Assembly: GCA_028710865.1 (NCBI GenBank)
Contig: JAQTUF010000008.1
Coordinates: forward strand, 1 to 41,882
Source: Candidatus Shapirobacteria bacterium
GTDB lineage: Bacteria; Patescibacteria; Microgenomatia; UBA12405
DNA length: 41,882 bases
Direction of reading: 5' to 3'
Program-made: the position numbers and the translations under genes
Part shown: in pieces, positions 15,655 through 23,507 of the stretch
Layout: each line of letters starts with the position of its first letter
How positions within the stretch are numbered: the stretch's first letter is position 1
Notes under the pieces: generated by a model
The model's database searches: none
Told to the model about the DNA's origin: nothing
The model's input: only the letters and a program-made list of their open reading frames with translations

Positions 15655-15698
15655 TTGCCGACATTTATATTTAATAAGTGTCGGCAAATCTTTTTTTA
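15655..15698 (+). terminator. Rho-independent terminator of the 120-aa gene
   Basis: A perfect 9-bp stem TTGCCGACA (15655-15663) and TGTCGGCAA (15679-15687), then ATCTTTTTTT. It is GC-rich against its surroundings and a strong intrinsic terminator. Confidence 0.9.
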
Positions 15699-15700
15699 AT

Positions 15701-15706
15701 TATAAT
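15701..15706 (+). promoter_or_regulatory. -10 box TATAAT before the pyrophosphatase-like gene
   Basis: TATAAT ends 6 nt before the GTG at 15713, the leaderless spacing. No clear -35; the region upstream is the terminator. Confidence 0.55.
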
Positions 15707-15712
15707 TAACTT

Positions 15713-16066
15713 GTGGATAGTAAATCTTTAATTCTTGCTAAAAGTTTTTTAAATCAAATTATTGAGGTTGTTATTGATAAACAACTCGGCTGCATTTATT
15801 CAGAATACAAAACTTTGTTTGAAGTAAATTACGGTTTTATCCCGGATACTATTGCTCCAGATGGTAAAGAATTAGATGCTTATGTTTTAAAAGTAGATAA
15901 ACCTCTAGAAAAATTTACGGGTAGGGTAGTGGCTGTTATTCATCGCCTTGACGACGATGACGATAAATTAGTTGTCATTCCAGATGTAGAGACCATCACT
16001 GACGAAGAAATTAATAAACTAACTAATTTCCAAGAACAATTTTTTAAACATGAAATTGTGAGATAA
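15713..16066 (+). CDS. Small inorganic-pyrophosphatase-family protein
   Basis: A 117-aa protein matching the core of soluble family I inorganic pyrophosphatases: NYGFIP, then APDGKELDAYVL, where the classical signature is DGDPxD, then AVIHRLDDDDDKLVVIP supplying the second acidic cluster, and FFKHEI near the end. It belongs to the compact variant of about 115 aa with DG-E/K-ELDAYVL rather than the 175-aa housekeeping enzyme. The first and last Asp of the signature are kept and the middle Asp is Lys, which seems usual for this variant. Activity on pyrophosphate is likely but not certain. The GTG start follows a TATAAT box. The acetyltransferase gene follows after 6 nt. Confidence 0.82.
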   Translation: MDSKSLILAKSFLNQIIEVVIDKQLGCIYSEYKTLFEVNYGFIPDTIAPDGKELDAYVLKVDKPLEKFTGRVVAVIHRLDDDDDKLVVIPDVETITDEEINKLTNFQEQFFKHEIVR

Positions 16067-16072
16067 TTAACT

Positions 16073-16618
16073 ATGGAATATATTGATAGTTTTATCACTA
16101 AATCTAGTAAAGAAATTAAATTTCGTTACCCAACTATCAATGATGTTCAGATTTTAACGGATTATATTAATAAACTTTCGGCTGAACAAAGTTTTATTCT
16201 TTTTCAAGGTCATCAACAAACACTGAAAGCTGAAACCAAATGGTTAAAAGAAAAAATAAAAGAAATAAAGAGTAATAAAGGGGTATATCTTTGTGCTTTC
16301 AGTGGAAATCAATTAGTAGGTTGTGGAGAAATAACACTTGGAAATAATGCTAAATCTCATATTGGTGACTTTGGAATTAGTGTTACTTTTGATTTTCGAG
16401 GAGAAGGTATTGGTCAAAAATTAATGGAATTGATAATTTCTGAATCTATTAAAAAATTATCTGGATTAAAAATAATTACTCTTGAGGTTTTTGGAGAAAA
16501 TAAAATTGCTCAAAGCTTATATAAAAAAATGGGTTTTATTAAATTTGGATGTCTTCCAAAAAGTTTAGAGCGAAAAGGGAAAATGGATGATACTATTTTG
16601 ATGTATAAAAAAGTTTAA
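16073..16618 (+). CDS. GNAT-family N-acetyltransferase
   Basis: A 181-aa GNAT protein that would transfer acetyl from acetyl-CoA to an amine. The acetyl-CoA-binding motif A is RGEGIGQKLMELII at about 109-122, preceded by the beta-strand DFGISVTFDF. Motif B, GENKIAQSLYKKMGFIKFG, is at about 140-158. The N-terminus (FRYPTINDVQILTDYIN) is the usual first GNAT strand and helix. The acceptor is unknown. It is 6 nt downstream of the pyrophosphatase-like gene and likely co-transcribed. Confidence 0.88.
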   Translation: MEYIDSFITKSSKEIKFRYPTINDVQILTDYINKLSAEQSFILFQGHQQTLKAETKWLKEKIKEIKSNKGVYLCAFSGNQLVGCGEITLGNNAKSHIGDFGISVTFDFRGEGIGQKLMELIISESIKKLSGLKIITLEVFGENKIAQSLYKKMGFIKFGCLPKSLERKGKMDDTILMYKKV

Positions 16619-16665
16619 TAACTTTTTGCGATTAATTTGCGTGAATTTTTAGTTTTTGTTTTTGC

Positions 16666-16671
16666 TAAAAT
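16666..16671 (+). promoter_or_regulatory. -10 box TAAAAT before serS
   Basis: TAAAAT ends 9 nt before the serS ATG at 16681; the leader would be at most a few nt. No clear -35. Confidence 0.4.
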
Positions 16672-16680
16672 AACTTACCG

Positions 16681-17949
16681 ATGATAGACATTAATTTATT
16701 ACGACAAAACCCTAACACCATCCGGACTGCGTTAAAAAATCGCCAAAAAGATCCCAAAATTGTTGATCAAATTTTAGAAATCGATAAAAATTATCGCTCT
16801 ATTTTGTCCGAAGTTGAAAAGTTACGAGCTGAACAAAATTTACTAACCAGAAATTTTAAGGGCAAACCCACTAACGATCAATTGAAAAAAGCCACTAATA
16901 TTAAAGAAAAATTAAAGAAATTGGAAATAGAATTAAAAGAAATTGAAAATAAACAAAATTTAACTTTAGAAGAAATCCCCAATATTCCATCAGAAGATAC
17001 TCCAATTGGCAAAGACGAATCAGAAAATGTTGTTTTTAAAACTGTCGGTGATGTTCCCAAATTTGATTTTAAGCCATTAGACCACGTTGATCTAGGTGAA
17101 AAACTTGACATCATTGATGTCAAAAAAGCTGGTCAGCTTTCTGGTTCTCGTTTTGGGTTTTTTAAAAATCAAGCCGCTGTTTTGGAAATGTCGTTGATGT
17201 TTTATGCTTTTCAGAAATTAATTAATAAAGGTTTTAAAGGTATGATTCCACCAGCTATGGTTAAAGGTGATACTGAATGGAAGTGTGGTTATACTAGTAA
17301 TAAAAATTTATTTAATGCTTATTATTCTTCGCCAGAAGATGATCTTGTGTTTATTTCCAGTTCCGAACATGTAGTGGTTCCATATCATATGGATGAAATT
17401 TTAGATACTAAAAATTTACCCATTAAATACGTAAATTTTTCACCATGTTTCCGTCGTGAAGCTGGTACTTATGGCAAAGACACTAGGGGAATGCTTCGGG
17501 TTCATTTTTTCAATAAAGTTGAAATGAATATTTTTACTCTTCCCGATTACAAAATTTCTGATGCTATGTGTTTAGAAATGTTAGCTATTCAAGAAGAGTT
17601 AATGCAAGAATTGGAAATCCCCTATCAAGTAATAAAAACATGTACTGGTGATTTACCTCAACCTAATCGCCGGATGTATGACATCAATGCTTGGTTCCCT
17701 GGACAAAATGCTTATCGGGAGACTCACTCATGTAGTAATTGTGGTGATTATCAAGCCCGTCGACTCAATACTAAAGTTAAAATCGATGGCCAAAATGAAC
17801 TAGTTCATATTCTAAACGCTACTATGGTTACTGATCGAGCCATTTTGGCTCTCTTGGAAAATCATCAACAATCTGATGGTAGCATTACTATCCCCAAAGT
17901 TTTACAAAATCTTACTAATTTCAATCTTATTAAGCCTACCAAAATTTAG
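16681..17949 (+). CDS. serS: Seryl-tRNA synthetase
   Basis: A 422-aa class II SerRS. The N-terminal coiled-coil arm that binds the tRNA-Ser variable loop spans about 27-105, rich in Lys/Glu heptads. The catalytic core has motif 2 as NFSPCFRREAGTYGKDTRGMLRVHFF and motif 3 as NATMVTDRAILALLENHQ, where the Arg before AILALLEN is the ATP-binding residue. Length and order are normal. Downstream a strong hairpin at 17963-18000 precedes the secA promoter. Confidence 0.97.
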   Translation: MIDINLLRQNPNTIRTALKNRQKDPKIVDQILEIDKNYRSILSEVEKLRAEQNLLTRNFKGKPTNDQLKKATNIKEKLKKLEIELKEIENKQNLTLEEIPNIPSEDTPIGKDESENVVFKTVGDVPKFDFKPLDHVDLGEKLDIIDVKKAGQLSGSRFGFFKNQAAVLEMSLMFYAFQKLINKGFKGMIPPAMVKGDTEWKCGYTSNKNLFNAYYSSPEDDLVFISSSEHVVVPYHMDEILDTKNLPIKYVNFSPCFRREAGTYGKDTRGMLRVHFFNKVEMNIFTLPDYKISDAMCLEMLAIQEELMQELEIPYQVIKTCTGDLPQPNRRMYDINAWFPGQNAYRETHSCSNCGDYQARRLNTKVKIDGQNELVHILNATMVTDRAILALLENHQQSDGSITIPKVLQNLTNFNLIKPTKI

Positions 17950-17950
17950 A

Positions 17951-18004
17951 GGAGCCACTCCAGTTCGATCCTTTCGGATATATTTTCGAGAGGATCGAAC
18001 AAAA
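17951..18004 (+). terminator. Hairpin between serS and secA, possible terminator
   Basis: A perfect 10-bp stem GTTCGATCCT (17963-17972) and AGGATCGAAC (17991-18000) has an 18-nt loop containing a further TCG/CGA pairing. A small GGAG/CTCC hairpin (17951-17961) precedes it. The hairpin is followed by AAAAGTTTTAATT rather than a clean T-run, so it may end serS transcripts inefficiently or be a protein-binding palindrome upstream of secA. Confidence 0.5.
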
Positions 18005-18035
18005 GTTTTAATTAGAATAAAATTTCCAATTTAGA

Positions 18036-18041
18036 TATAAT
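18036..18041 (+). promoter_or_regulatory. -10 box TATAAT before secA
   Basis: TATAAT ends 7 nt before the secA ATG at 18049, again the leaderless spacing. The -35 is weak. Confidence 0.6.
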
Positions 18042-18048
18042 ATAGCCT

Positions 18049-20727
18049 ATGTTAAGTTTCCTTAAAAATATTTTTGATGACAATCTTAAAAGGATAAAAT
18101 CCTATCAAAAAATTATTGATCGAATTAATGCCTTAGAGCCACAAATTTCTAAATTAAGTGATGCCAAATTAGCCCAAAAAACTGAATTTTTTAAAAAAGA
18201 ATTAAGTAAAGGCAAAACTCTTGATGATATTTTACCTGCCTGCTTTGCTGTTGTCCGTGAAGCCATAAAAAGAACTATTGGAGAACGAGCTTATGACGTT
18301 CAACTTATATCAGCTCTCACTCTTCATAAAGGTGCTATAGCTGAACAGCGAACTGGAGAAGGTAAAACTCATTCAGTTGTTTTTCCTGCCTATTTAAACG
18401 CTCTCACTGGAAAAGGTGTCCACATTGTTACTCCAAACGACTATCTTACTCGTGTTGGTGCTGGTTGGTATCCTCAAGCTCTTCATCTTTTAGGGATTTC
18501 TACTTCCTGTATTGTTCATGAACAGTCATTTCTATTAGATCCTTCATTTACCGATGAATCAGAAAAAATTGATGATCGTTTAGCTCATTTAAAACCAGTT
18601 TCCCGTAAGGAAGCTTATTTAGCTGATGTTACTTATGGTACCAACAATGAATTTGGTTTTGATTATCTTCGTGATCACATGGCTCCAGATCAAGATAGTG
18701 TAGTTCAAAGATCTCATTATTTTGCTGTAGTTGATGAAGTTGATTTTGTTTTAATTGATGAAGCTCGCACCCCTTTAATTATTTCCTCGCCCAACAATTC
18801 TCCTGTCGACAAATATTATAAATTTGCCAAAATTGCTGCTGACCTTCAACCAACAGATTACGTTATTGATGAAAAATCTCGTTCCGCCACCTTGTCAGAA
18901 TACGGTATTCGTAAAGTTGAAAGAACTTTAGACGTTAAAAATCTTTATGAAGAATCTTTTGAAACCATCCATTATATTGAAAACGCCATTAAAGCTCGAG
19001 CTCTTTTCCATAAAGATAAAGATTATGTTATTAAAGATAATGAAATTATTATTGTTGACGAATTTACTGGTCGTCTTATGCAAGGTCGACGTTGGTCAGA
19101 TGGTCTCCACCAAGCCGTTGAAGCCAAAGAGAACGTTCCAGTTCAACGTGAGTCCCAAACTTGGGCTACTATCACTTTTCAAAATTATTTTCGTCTTTAT
19201 GAAAAATTAGCTGGTATGACTGGTACTGCTGCCACTGAAAGTGAAGAATTTAAAAAAATATACAATCTTGATGTAGTTAGCATTCCCACTCATCGACCAC
19301 TTCAAAGAATTGATAAAAATGATTTAATTTTTAAGACTCAACGATCAAAATATGCCGCTATTGCTAATTTTGTTGAAGAATTGAATAAAACTGGTCAACC
19401 TGTTCTTATTGGTACCACTTCTATTGAAAAAAATCAGATTATTTCCTCACTTCTTAATAAAAAGGGTTTACAACATCAAGTTTTAAATGCTAAAAACCAC
19501 CGATCCGAGGCTGAAATTATTTCTAAAGCTGGAAAAAAAAGCAGTATTACTGTGGCTACTAATATGGCTGGTCGAGGTGTTGATATCATTTTAGGCGGGC
19601 CTAAAGAGAAAACTGATTCTAAAAAATGGAAAAAAGAACACCAAGAAGTTATTGATTTAGGTGGTCTCTATGTTATTGGTACCGAACGGCATGAATCTCG
19701 TCGAATTGATAATCAGCTTCGGGGTCGAGCTGGTCGTCAAGGTGATCCTGGAAGCAGTCAATTTTATGTTGCTCTTGATGATGATATTATGCGTGTATTT
19801 GGTGGTGAAAAAATTAGTTCCCTTATGGGTCGATTTAATATGCCAGAAGATACCCCACTTACTCATCCACTTGTTTCTCGAGTAATCGAACAAATTCAAG
19901 TCAAAGTTGAAGGTTTTAATTTTGATGCTCGTAAAAATTTAGTCGAATATGATGATGTTATTAATAAACAACGCCAAATTGTTTATCAACTTCGTGATCT
20001 CACTTTACTTAATCAAAAAGAGGATCCTGATTTAAATCAAAAAAATGTTTTTGGATATATTACCAAACAAATAAATAGCATTATTAGTCTTAATACTTCA
20101 TTTGAAACCGGCCAAATTGATTTTGAAAAAGTGATGCTAGAATTTTCTGAAATTTTGCCTATTCCTTCATCTGAACGCCAAAAAATTAAAACTGATTTAG
20201 CTAAATCAGACCAGCCAAACCAATTATTAATTGATATTTTAAATAAGCAGTGGCAAAATCGAGTTTCTTATTTTGGAAAAGAAATTGCCAATACCATTAT
20301 TGGTTTTGCTATTATTTCTACCCTTGATCCACTTTGGGTAGAACACCTTACCGCTCTTGATGATCTTCGTGATGGTGTTCGTCTTCGTGGTTATGCCCAA
20401 AAAGATCCTCTTATTGAATATCGTAAAGAAGGTTATGAAATGTTTCAAAAACTTATGTCTCAATTTGAATATAATATTGTTCGGAAAATTTTTAGGCTTG
20501 AACCAGTTGCCCCAACCGAAGTCAGACCTCAGAATATTAGTGAAGGTAGAGGAGATTCTATGACTGATCAGCCAACTGATAGTAATAACCCTATAAACAA
20601 CGAAGCTATTGAATTACCACCTAAACAAACCACTATCCATAAAGATCAAGTCGTTGGTCGCAACGATCCTTGTCCTTGTGGTTCTGGTAAAAAATATAAA
20701 AAATGCTGTTATCCTAAGTTTGGTTAA
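18049..20727 (+). CDS. secA: Preprotein translocase ATPase SecA
   Basis: An 892-aa SecA, the motor that pushes preproteins through SecYEG. Nucleotide-binding domain 1 has Walker A RTGEGKT (about 101-107), THIVTPNDYL-like VHIVTPNDYLTRV, TYGTNNEFGFDYLRDH and the DEAD-type box VVDEVDFVLIDEARTPLIIS. Domain 2 has TNMAGRGVDI and the arginine-finger region ESRRIDNQLRGRAGRQGDPGSS. The helical scaffold follows. The C-terminal tail keeps the zinc and SecB/ribosome-binding motif CPCGSGKKYKKCC. It overlaps the convergent corA-like gene by 4 nt. Confidence 0.98.
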   Translation: MLSFLKNIFDDNLKRIKSYQKIIDRINALEPQISKLSDAKLAQKTEFFKKELSKGKTLDDILPACFAVVREAIKRTIGERAYDVQLISALTLHKGAIAEQRTGEGKTHSVVFPAYLNALTGKGVHIVTPNDYLTRVGAGWYPQALHLLGISTSCIVHEQSFLLDPSFTDESEKIDDRLAHLKPVSRKEAYLADVTYGTNNEFGFDYLRDHMAPDQDSVVQRSHYFAVVDEVDFVLIDEARTPLIISSPNNSPVDKYYKFAKIAADLQPTDYVIDEKSRSATLSEYGIRKVERTLDVKNLYEESFETIHYIENAIKARALFHKDKDYVIKDNEIIIVDEFTGRLMQGRRWSDGLHQAVEAKENVPVQRESQTWATITFQNYFRLYEKLAGMTGTAATESEEFKKIYNLDVVSIPTHRPLQRIDKNDLIFKTQRSKYAAIANFVEELNKTGQPVLIGTTSIEKNQIISSLLNKKGLQHQVLNAKNHRSEAEIISKAGKKSSITVATNMAGRGVDIILGGPKEKTDSKKWKKEHQEVIDLGGLYVIGTERHESRRIDNQLRGRAGRQGDPGSSQFYVALDDDIMRVFGGEKISSLMGRFNMPEDTPLTHPLVSRVIEQIQVKVEGFNFDARKNLVEYDDVINKQRQIVYQLRDLTLLNQKEDPDLNQKNVFGYITKQINSIISLNTSFETGQIDFEKVMLEFSEILPIPSSERQKIKTDLAKSDQPNQLLIDILNKQWQNRVSYFGKEIANTIIGFAIISTLDPLWVEHLTALDDLRDGVRLRGYAQKDPLIEYRKEGYEMFQKLMSQFEYNIVRKIFRLEPVAPTEVRPQNISEGRGDSMTDQPTDSNNPINNEAIELPPKQTTIHKDQVVGRNDPCPCGSGKKYKKCCYPKFG

Positions 20728-21593
20728 AGCCAGTCTTTTTTTCTAAATATCTTTATTAAAATAATAGAAATTATAAGTACTAGGATTAAAACTATTCCAA
20801 AACCATAGATTGTTTTTGCAAAAGGTACTTGCACATTCATTCCCCATAACCCAGCAATCATAGTTGGTACATTCAAAATAATTGTTAAAGAAGTTAATAA
20901 TTTTATTACTCTGTTTAAATCATTTGATAATATAGTTGAATAAGCATCTCTAATATTTTTTACACTCTGTAGACTATTTTTTGATACGTCAATTAACTGA
21001 TTATTATTTAAAACTAAATCTTCAGCTGCCTCACTTTCATCTTCATTTAGTTTTATATATTTTGGATTATTAAGCTGATTTAAAATTGATCCATTTTGAA
21101 TTAATCGACTCAAATAATCATTGGTTATCCTTTCATAATTAACAAACTGGGCGATATCCTTACTGTTAATTTTTTCAACATTAGTACTTGCTTGCCAAAT
21201 TTCTCTATTTATTAAAATTAATGAACTATTATAAGTATTTATAATCTCTTCAAAAATTTTAATAAACAAACCAATTATAGTTTGTTTATGGTTTTTAACC
21301 TTAAAAAATTTTTCAAAAATTGGCAGCTCTTTAGGAGTAATAGTTATTAAAAAATTTTTTCCTAATACAAATAATATTGGCACAGTCAACATCAAATCTT
21401 TATTTATTGGTAATGGAGTTCTAGCAAAAAAATAAATTTTTCCGTTATCTTTTTCTGATCTAGATACTTCAAAGGGATCTAGTGCATCTCGAATTAGACT
21501 TTCATCCAATTTAAAAGTTTTTACCAGCTTTTTAATTTCCTCATCTGTTGGGTTTTCTACATAAACCCAATTTTTAAAAATATTTTTTGTCAT
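20724..21593 (-). CDS. corA: CorA-family divalent cation transporter
   Basis: A 289-aa CorA-like channel, probably for Mg2+. The N-terminal cytoplasmic alpha/beta domain and long helices are followed by two C-terminal membrane helices, the first ending in the selectivity motif GMN (AGLWGMNVQVPF at about 246-257), the second at about 262-282, and a short basic tail (KIFRKKDWL). The GMN followed by NVQVP instead of NFxxMP is common in the wider family. A TATTAT box (plus 21600-21605) ends 6 nt before the ATG. Convergent with secA, overlapping it by 4 nt. Confidence 0.9.
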   Translation of the reverse strand: MTKNIFKNWVYVENPTDEEIKKLVKTFKLDESLIRDALDPFEVSRSEKDNGKIYFFARTPLPINKDLMLTVPILFVLGKNFLITITPKELPIFEKFFKVKNHKQTIIGLFIKIFEEIINTYNSSLILINREIWQASTNVEKINSKDIAQFVNYERITNDYLSRLIQNGSILNQLNNPKYIKLNEDESEAAEDLVLNNNQLIDVSKNSLQSVKNIRDAYSTILSNDLNRVIKLLTSLTIILNVPTMIAGLWGMNVQVPFAKTIYGFGIVLILVLIISIILIKIFRKKDWL

Positions 21594-21628
21594 AGTTTAA
21601 TAATACAGTTTTTAGATACCTTTTGTTA

Positions 21629-21634
21629 TATAAT
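21629..21634 (+). promoter_or_regulatory. -10 box TATAAT before the DHH gene
   Basis: TATAAT ends 12 nt before the ATG at 21647. This argues against the in-frame TTG at 21623, which lies upstream of it. Confidence 0.5.
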
Positions 21635-21646
21635 GAAAACATCCTT

Positions 21647-22666
21647 ATGTTAAATCTTAAAATTACTGGCAAAAAAATTTGGAAAGAAATTAATCGATCT
21701 AAAAGTATTTTACTCCACATTCATTCTGGTCCTGACGGTGATTCTGTCGGTTCTGCTTTGGCTTTTTACTTTGCTCTTCAAAAAATGGGTAAAAATGTTG
21801 TAGTCATTGGTGGCGATTCTGATTTACCTCAAAATTTATCCGTTATTCCTGGAGCTAATAAAATAATTCCTAAAAATTTTTTTCAAGTCGATTTAAATCA
21901 ATTTGATTTATTTATTATTCTTGATTCTTCTTCTCCCAGCCAAATTTCTCGTAATGGCAAAATAGTTTTTCCTAAAAATTTAAAAACTATTGCTATTGAC
22001 CATCATTTCAGTAATGAAAAATTTGCTCAGATAAATTTAATTATGCCTAAATATTCCTCTACTTGCCAAATTATTTATGATCTTTTCCAACTTGGAAAGA
22101 TAAAAATTAATAAAAATATTGCTGCTTGTCTTTTTATTGGAATTTATACCGACACTGGTGGTTTCAAATATTTTAATCCCACTTACAAAACATTTGATAT
22201 TGCTTCAAAATTAGCCAAAATTTATCCGAAATTCGATCAACTTGTTTTTGGTATTGAAAATAATGACCATCCCAATCGTCTCAAACTTATTTCTTTATTG
22301 TTAAATTCCATTGAAAATCATTTTTCCAATCATATTGCCATTGCCTCTATTTCTTATGATGAAATCAAAAAAAATGATTTAGACAACGACACTCTTAATG
22401 GTTATTCAGAAGTCACAAATATGCTTAAATCAGTTATTGGTTGGGATATTGCTATGACCATGATTGAACTACAACCAAATTTAGTTAGATTAAATTTTCG
22501 TACTCGTGATGCTCAAACTTATGATTTATCTAAGATTGCTGCTGCTACTGGTAGTGGTGGAGGACATAAAGCTGCCGCTGGCGCCACTGTTCACAAATCT
22601 CTCCCCGAAGCCAAACAATTTATTCTCAATATCATCAAAAAACTTTATCCTAAAATTGATAAGTAA
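21647..22666 (+). CDS. DHH/DHHA1 phosphoesterase, NrnA-like (nanoRNase / pAp phosphatase)
   Basis: A 339-aa protein of the DHH family. The DHH domain has HSGPDGDSVGSALAF (metal-binding Asp residues, about 27), LDSSSPSQISRN and the name motif AIDHHFSN. The DHHA1 domain ends with GSGGGHKAAAGA, which binds the substrate. The closest known type is NrnA, which degrades very short RNAs and dephosphorylates pAp, so RNA end turnover is the likely role; a cyclic-dinucleotide phosphodiesterase role is an alternative. The ATG at 21647 is chosen on the promoter position. It is followed 2 nt later by the Nudix gene. Confidence 0.9.
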   Translation: MLNLKITGKKIWKEINRSKSILLHIHSGPDGDSVGSALAFYFALQKMGKNVVVIGGDSDLPQNLSVIPGANKIIPKNFFQVDLNQFDLFIILDSSSPSQISRNGKIVFPKNLKTIAIDHHFSNEKFAQINLIMPKYSSTCQIIYDLFQLGKIKINKNIAACLFIGIYTDTGGFKYFNPTYKTFDIASKLAKIYPKFDQLVFGIENNDHPNRLKLISLLLNSIENHFSNHIAIASISYDEIKKNDLDNDTLNGYSEVTNMLKSVIGWDIAMTMIELQPNLVRLNFRTRDAQTYDLSKIAAATGSGGGHKAAAGATVHKSLPEAKQFILNIIKKLYPKIDK

Positions 22667-22668
22667 GT

Positions 22669-23082
22669 ATGGAAAAAAATCGACCAAAAGTTGGTATTGC
22701 AGTATGTGTTATTAATAATAATAAAATACTTTTGGGAAACAGAATTGGTTCTCATGGTAATAACACTTGGGCTTTTCCTGGTGGTCATTTAGAATTTAAT
22801 GAATCATTTGAAGAATGTTCAATTAGAGAAGTTAAAGAAGAAACTAGTATTAGTATAAAGAACATTCGTTTTCTTTCTATTACTAATGATGTTTTTAAAA
22901 AAGAAAAAAAACATTATATTACTATTTTTATAGTTGCAAATTATTTCTCAGGTGAAGTTAGAATAATGGAACCAAATAAGTGTAGAGAATGGAAATGGTT
23001 CGATTGGGATAATTTACCCCAACCTTTATTTCTACCAATCAAAAATTTAATTAAACAAAAAATTAATCCACTTAATTTTTAA
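22669..23082 (+). CDS. Nudix hydrolase
   Basis: A 137-aa MutT-like protein with a complete Nudix box at about 39-61: G-H-L-E-F-N-E-S-F-E-E, then REVKEET. It would hydrolyse a nucleoside diphosphate linked to some group X, for example oxidised dNTPs or a nucleotide sugar. The EWKWFDWDNLP motif near the end is common in dNTP-cleaving members. It lies 2 nt after the DHH gene and is probably co-transcribed, which suits a nucleotide clean-up pair. Confidence 0.92.
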   Translation: MEKNRPKVGIAVCVINNNKILLGNRIGSHGNNTWAFPGGHLEFNESFEECSIREVKEETSISIKNIRFLSITNDVFKKEKKHYITIFIVANYFSGEVRIMEPNKCREWKWFDWDNLPQPLFLPIKNLIKQKINPLNF

Positions 23083-23088
23083 AATTGG

Positions 23089-23094
23089 TAAAAT
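23089..23094 (+). promoter_or_regulatory. -10 box TAAAAT before the HIT gene
   Basis: TAAAAT ends 5 nt before the ATG at 23100, consistent with a leaderless internal start. No clear -35. Confidence 0.4.
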
Positions 23095-23099
23095 AAATT

Positions 23100-23507
23100 A
23101 TGGATGATTGTATTTTTTGTAAAATAATTAAAGGAGAAATCCCTGCATTTAAAGTTTATGAGGATACCGATTTTTTAGGGTTTTTAGATATTAATCCACT
23201 TAATCCAGGTAATTCATTATTAATCCCTAAAGTCCATTATCGTTGGGTTGTTGATGTTCCAAAATTTGGTAAATATTTTGAAACAGCCAAAAAAATTGCT
23301 TTAGCTACCATGCCTATTGTCAATGCTAATGCCACTTCGTTTTTAACTCTAGGTTATGAAGTTCCTCATGCCCATATTAGAATTATCCCTCGGTTTGATA
23401 ATGACCAACATACCCATGGTATTGATACAAATTTAGTTGTCAATCAAAGCCCTAAGGAAATGGAAGAAATCGCTAAAAAAATTAACGATTCTGTCTTGCA
23501 GCTCTGA
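23100..23507 (+). CDS. HIT-family protein with altered His triad
   Basis: A 135-aa histidine-triad protein, a nucleotide hydrolase or transferase of the Hint type. The N-terminal CIFCKIIKGEIPAFKVYED is classical, including the CxxC that often binds zinc. The triad region reads PHAHIRIIPR (His90, His92, Arg94) where the family has HxHxH, so the nucleophilic middle His is kept but the third His is replaced by Arg. The stop is TGA. Its 3' end overlaps the convergent typA by 26 bp. Confidence 0.92.
   Translation: MDDCIFCKIIKGEIPAFKVYEDTDFLGFLDINPLNPGNSLLIPKVHYRWVVDVPKFGKYFETAKKIALATMPIVNANATSFLTLGYEVPHAHIRIIPRFDNDQHTHGIDTNLVVNQSPKEMEEIAKKINDSVLQL

Noticed and set aside
15713..16066. Inactivated pyrophosphatase, because the middle Asp of DGDPxD is Lys
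   Set aside because: The whole compact subfamily with DG-E/K-ELDAYVL seems to share this change, and the other acidic residues are intact, so it is not evidence of a broken gene.
17963..18000. tRNA or tRNA fragment suggested by GTTCGATCC, a T-arm-like sequence
   Set aside because: The motif is one arm of a 10-bp palindrome; no acceptor, D or anticodon arms can be built around it.
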